Source: CAIMZW01 sp037133095 (GTDB lineage Bacteria; Actinomycetota; Actinomycetes; Nanopelagicales; Nanopelagicaceae). Taken from it: a stretch of 64,000 nucleotides of DNA. The stretch spans positions 1 through 64,000 of the forward strand of contig JBAXOT010000006.1 of NCBI GenBank assembly GCA_037133095.1, read 5' to 3'. Shown in pieces: positions 63,109-64,000 of this stretch. The position numbers were made by a program, and so were the translations under genes. The notes beneath the pieces were generated by a model, which worked only from the letters and a program-made list of their open reading frames with translations, was not told where the DNA came from and did not search any database. Within the stretch, counting starts at the first letter, position 1. Each line of letters opens with the position of its first letter.

Positions 63109-63146
63109 AAAAAAGGACCGGCTCAATGAGTCGGTCCTTTTTTTAT
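63109..63146. terminator. Bidirectional intrinsic terminator between the DUF4242 gene and clpC
   Basis: A hairpin GGACCGGCTC-AAT-GAGTCGGTCC (10-bp stem with one G-T mismatch) flanked by an A run (63109-63114) on one side and seven T (63138-63144) on the other. It should stop transcription in both directions; genes on both sides point towards it. Confidence 0.9.
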
Positions 63147-63153
63147 TTAACGC

Positions 63154-64000
63154 TTAGGCAGTTGGAGCCTCGGCCAAATCGCCAGGAGTATCTGGCATTT
63201 CAGCCTTTGGTGTTCCAGTGAAAGTGAAGATCTCTTTCTCATCTTCTACCTTGACATCCACCAAAGTGATCTCTCCGGGCTTTACATCGCCAAAGAGAAT
63301 CTTCTCCGAGAGCTGATCTTCGATTTCACGCTGGATGCATCGCCGCAACGGACGGGCGCCGAGAAGTGGGTCATAGCCGCGTTTAGCAAGGAGCGCCTTT
63401 GCTGCGGGGGTGAGTTCGATACCCATGTCGCGGGCGCGAAGTCGCTCGTCGAGGTTGGCGATCATGAGATCAACAATCTGAACGATTTCAGCCTCGCTGA
63501 GTTGATGGAAGACGATGATGTCGTCGATACGGTTAAGGAACTCAGGACGGAAGTGAGTTTTGAGTTCGTCACTTACCTTGCCCTTCATTCTTTCATAGCT
63601 ACCTAAGGCATCATCAGAGTTATGGAAACCAAGCCCTAGCGTCTTCGAAATGTCGCGAGTTCCAAGGTTGGTGGTCATGATGATCACGGTGTTCTTGAAG
63701 TCGACGACTCGGCCTTGGGCATCTGTGAGGCGACCATCTTCGAGAACTTGCAGGAGCGAGTTGAAGATATCTGGATGGGCTTTCTCGATTTCATCGAAGA
63801 GCACAACTGAGAATGGCTTACGTCTGACTTTCTCAGTGAGCTGGCCACCCTCGTCATATCCAACAAAGCCTGGAGGGGCACCGAAGAGGCGGGAAGCGGT
63901 GTGCTTCTCGGAATACTCAGACATATCCAATTGGATAAGGGCATCTTGATCACCAAAGAGGAATTGGGCCAAGGTTCTCGAGAGTTCAGTCTTACCAACA
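63154..64000 (-). CDS. clpC: ATP-dependent Clp protease ATP-binding subunit ClpC, C-terminal part (runs off the window)
   Basis: Only the C-terminal 282 residues or so are present; the gene continues beyond 64000. The fragment starts in the second AAA+ domain just after Walker A (VGKTELSRTLAQ), then DMSEYSEKHTASRLFG, Walker B VVLFDEIEKAHPD, the sensor 1 TTNLG, FRPEFLNRID and the sensor 2 GARPLRR. It unfolds substrates for ClpP. The acidic, Pro-rich tail (about 30 residues, rich in Glu, Thr and Ala) is usual for actinobacterial ClpC. Adjacent terminator at 63109-63146. Confidence 0.95.
   Translation of the reverse strand, partial: VGKTELSRTLAQFLFGDQDALIQLDMSEYSEKHTASRLFGAPPGFVGYDEGGQLTEKVRRKPFSVVLFDEIEKAHPDIFNSLLQVLEDGRLTDAQGRVVDFKNTVIIMTTNLGTRDISKTLGLGFHNSDDALGSYERMKGKVSDELKTHFRPEFLNRIDDIIVFHQLSEAEIVQIVDLMIANLDERLRARDMGIELTPAAKALLAKRGYDPLLGARPLRRCIQREIEDQLSEKILFGDVKPGEITLVDVKVEDEKEIFTFTGTPKAEMPDTPGDLAEAPTA

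Overview
The window looks like a chromosome segment from an actinobacterium with a compact genome and roughly balanced GC (judged by eye). Markers for that are a menaquinone gene set, a 14-gene nuo operon followed by a polyprenyl diphosphate synthase, an XPB-type helicase next to a mycobacterial Rv0862c-like protein, a Ccs/Res cytochrome c maturation operon, the 32-residue ribosomal protein bS22, and many 1-8 nt start/stop overlaps. A free-living aquatic actinobacterium with a reduced genome is plausible, but that is inference. No gene-free stretch exceeds about 200 bases, and no CRISPR array, insertion sequence, phage or rRNA was seen.

Layout. 1-7356 (minus strand): the start of an AstE/AspA-type deacylase, a secreted protein like the dimethylformamidase large subunit, a GH2 beta-mannosidase, a NatAB-type ABC exporter and a DUF998-like membrane protein. 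7500-16863: the most interesting accessory region. It holds two paralogous secreted binding proteins, a fused ABC permease and its ATPase, an FTR1-like membrane protein, an MFS protein, tRNA-Tyr, and an overlapping gene pair. That pair is an HD-domain diiron oxygenase (PhnZ/TmpB type) and a gamma-butyrobetaine-hydroxylase-like 2-oxoglutarate oxygenase (TmpA type). I read it as a probable uptake and oxidative degradation locus for a quaternary-ammonium phosphonate, yielding phosphate and glycine betaine.

16951-34348: yajQ and rarD (plus strand), then minus-strand polyprenyl synthase and nuoN to nuoA. 34386-42402: menG, bioY, menF, menD, menC, menB, menE and menA. Together with the polyprenyl synthase they make the menaquinone that complex I reduces. 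42438-47680: a small PLDc_N protein, a methyltransferase, and the cytochrome c maturation genes ccsB, resB, ccdA and a resA-like gene with a histidine phosphatase. 47731-53436 (plus): a HAD hydrolase, an Rv0862c-like protein, an M20 peptidase and XPB. 53427-57743: a glutaredoxin-like protein, an alditol-oxidase-like flavoenzyme, a small hypothetical, a secreted HExxH protein with an FN3 domain, and bS22. 57796-64000: a secreted repeat protein, proC, a Cys-rich hypothetical, radA, mutY, a DUF4242 protein, a bidirectional terminator and the 3' end of clpC.

Starts were re-chosen in several places (2017-4470, 13812-14870, nuoM, nuoJ, nuoI, nuoB, bioY, menD, menB, menE, 42438, 53672, 55286, 59635), where the longest reading frame runs into a neighbour or a better start/stop overlap or ribosome binding site exists.
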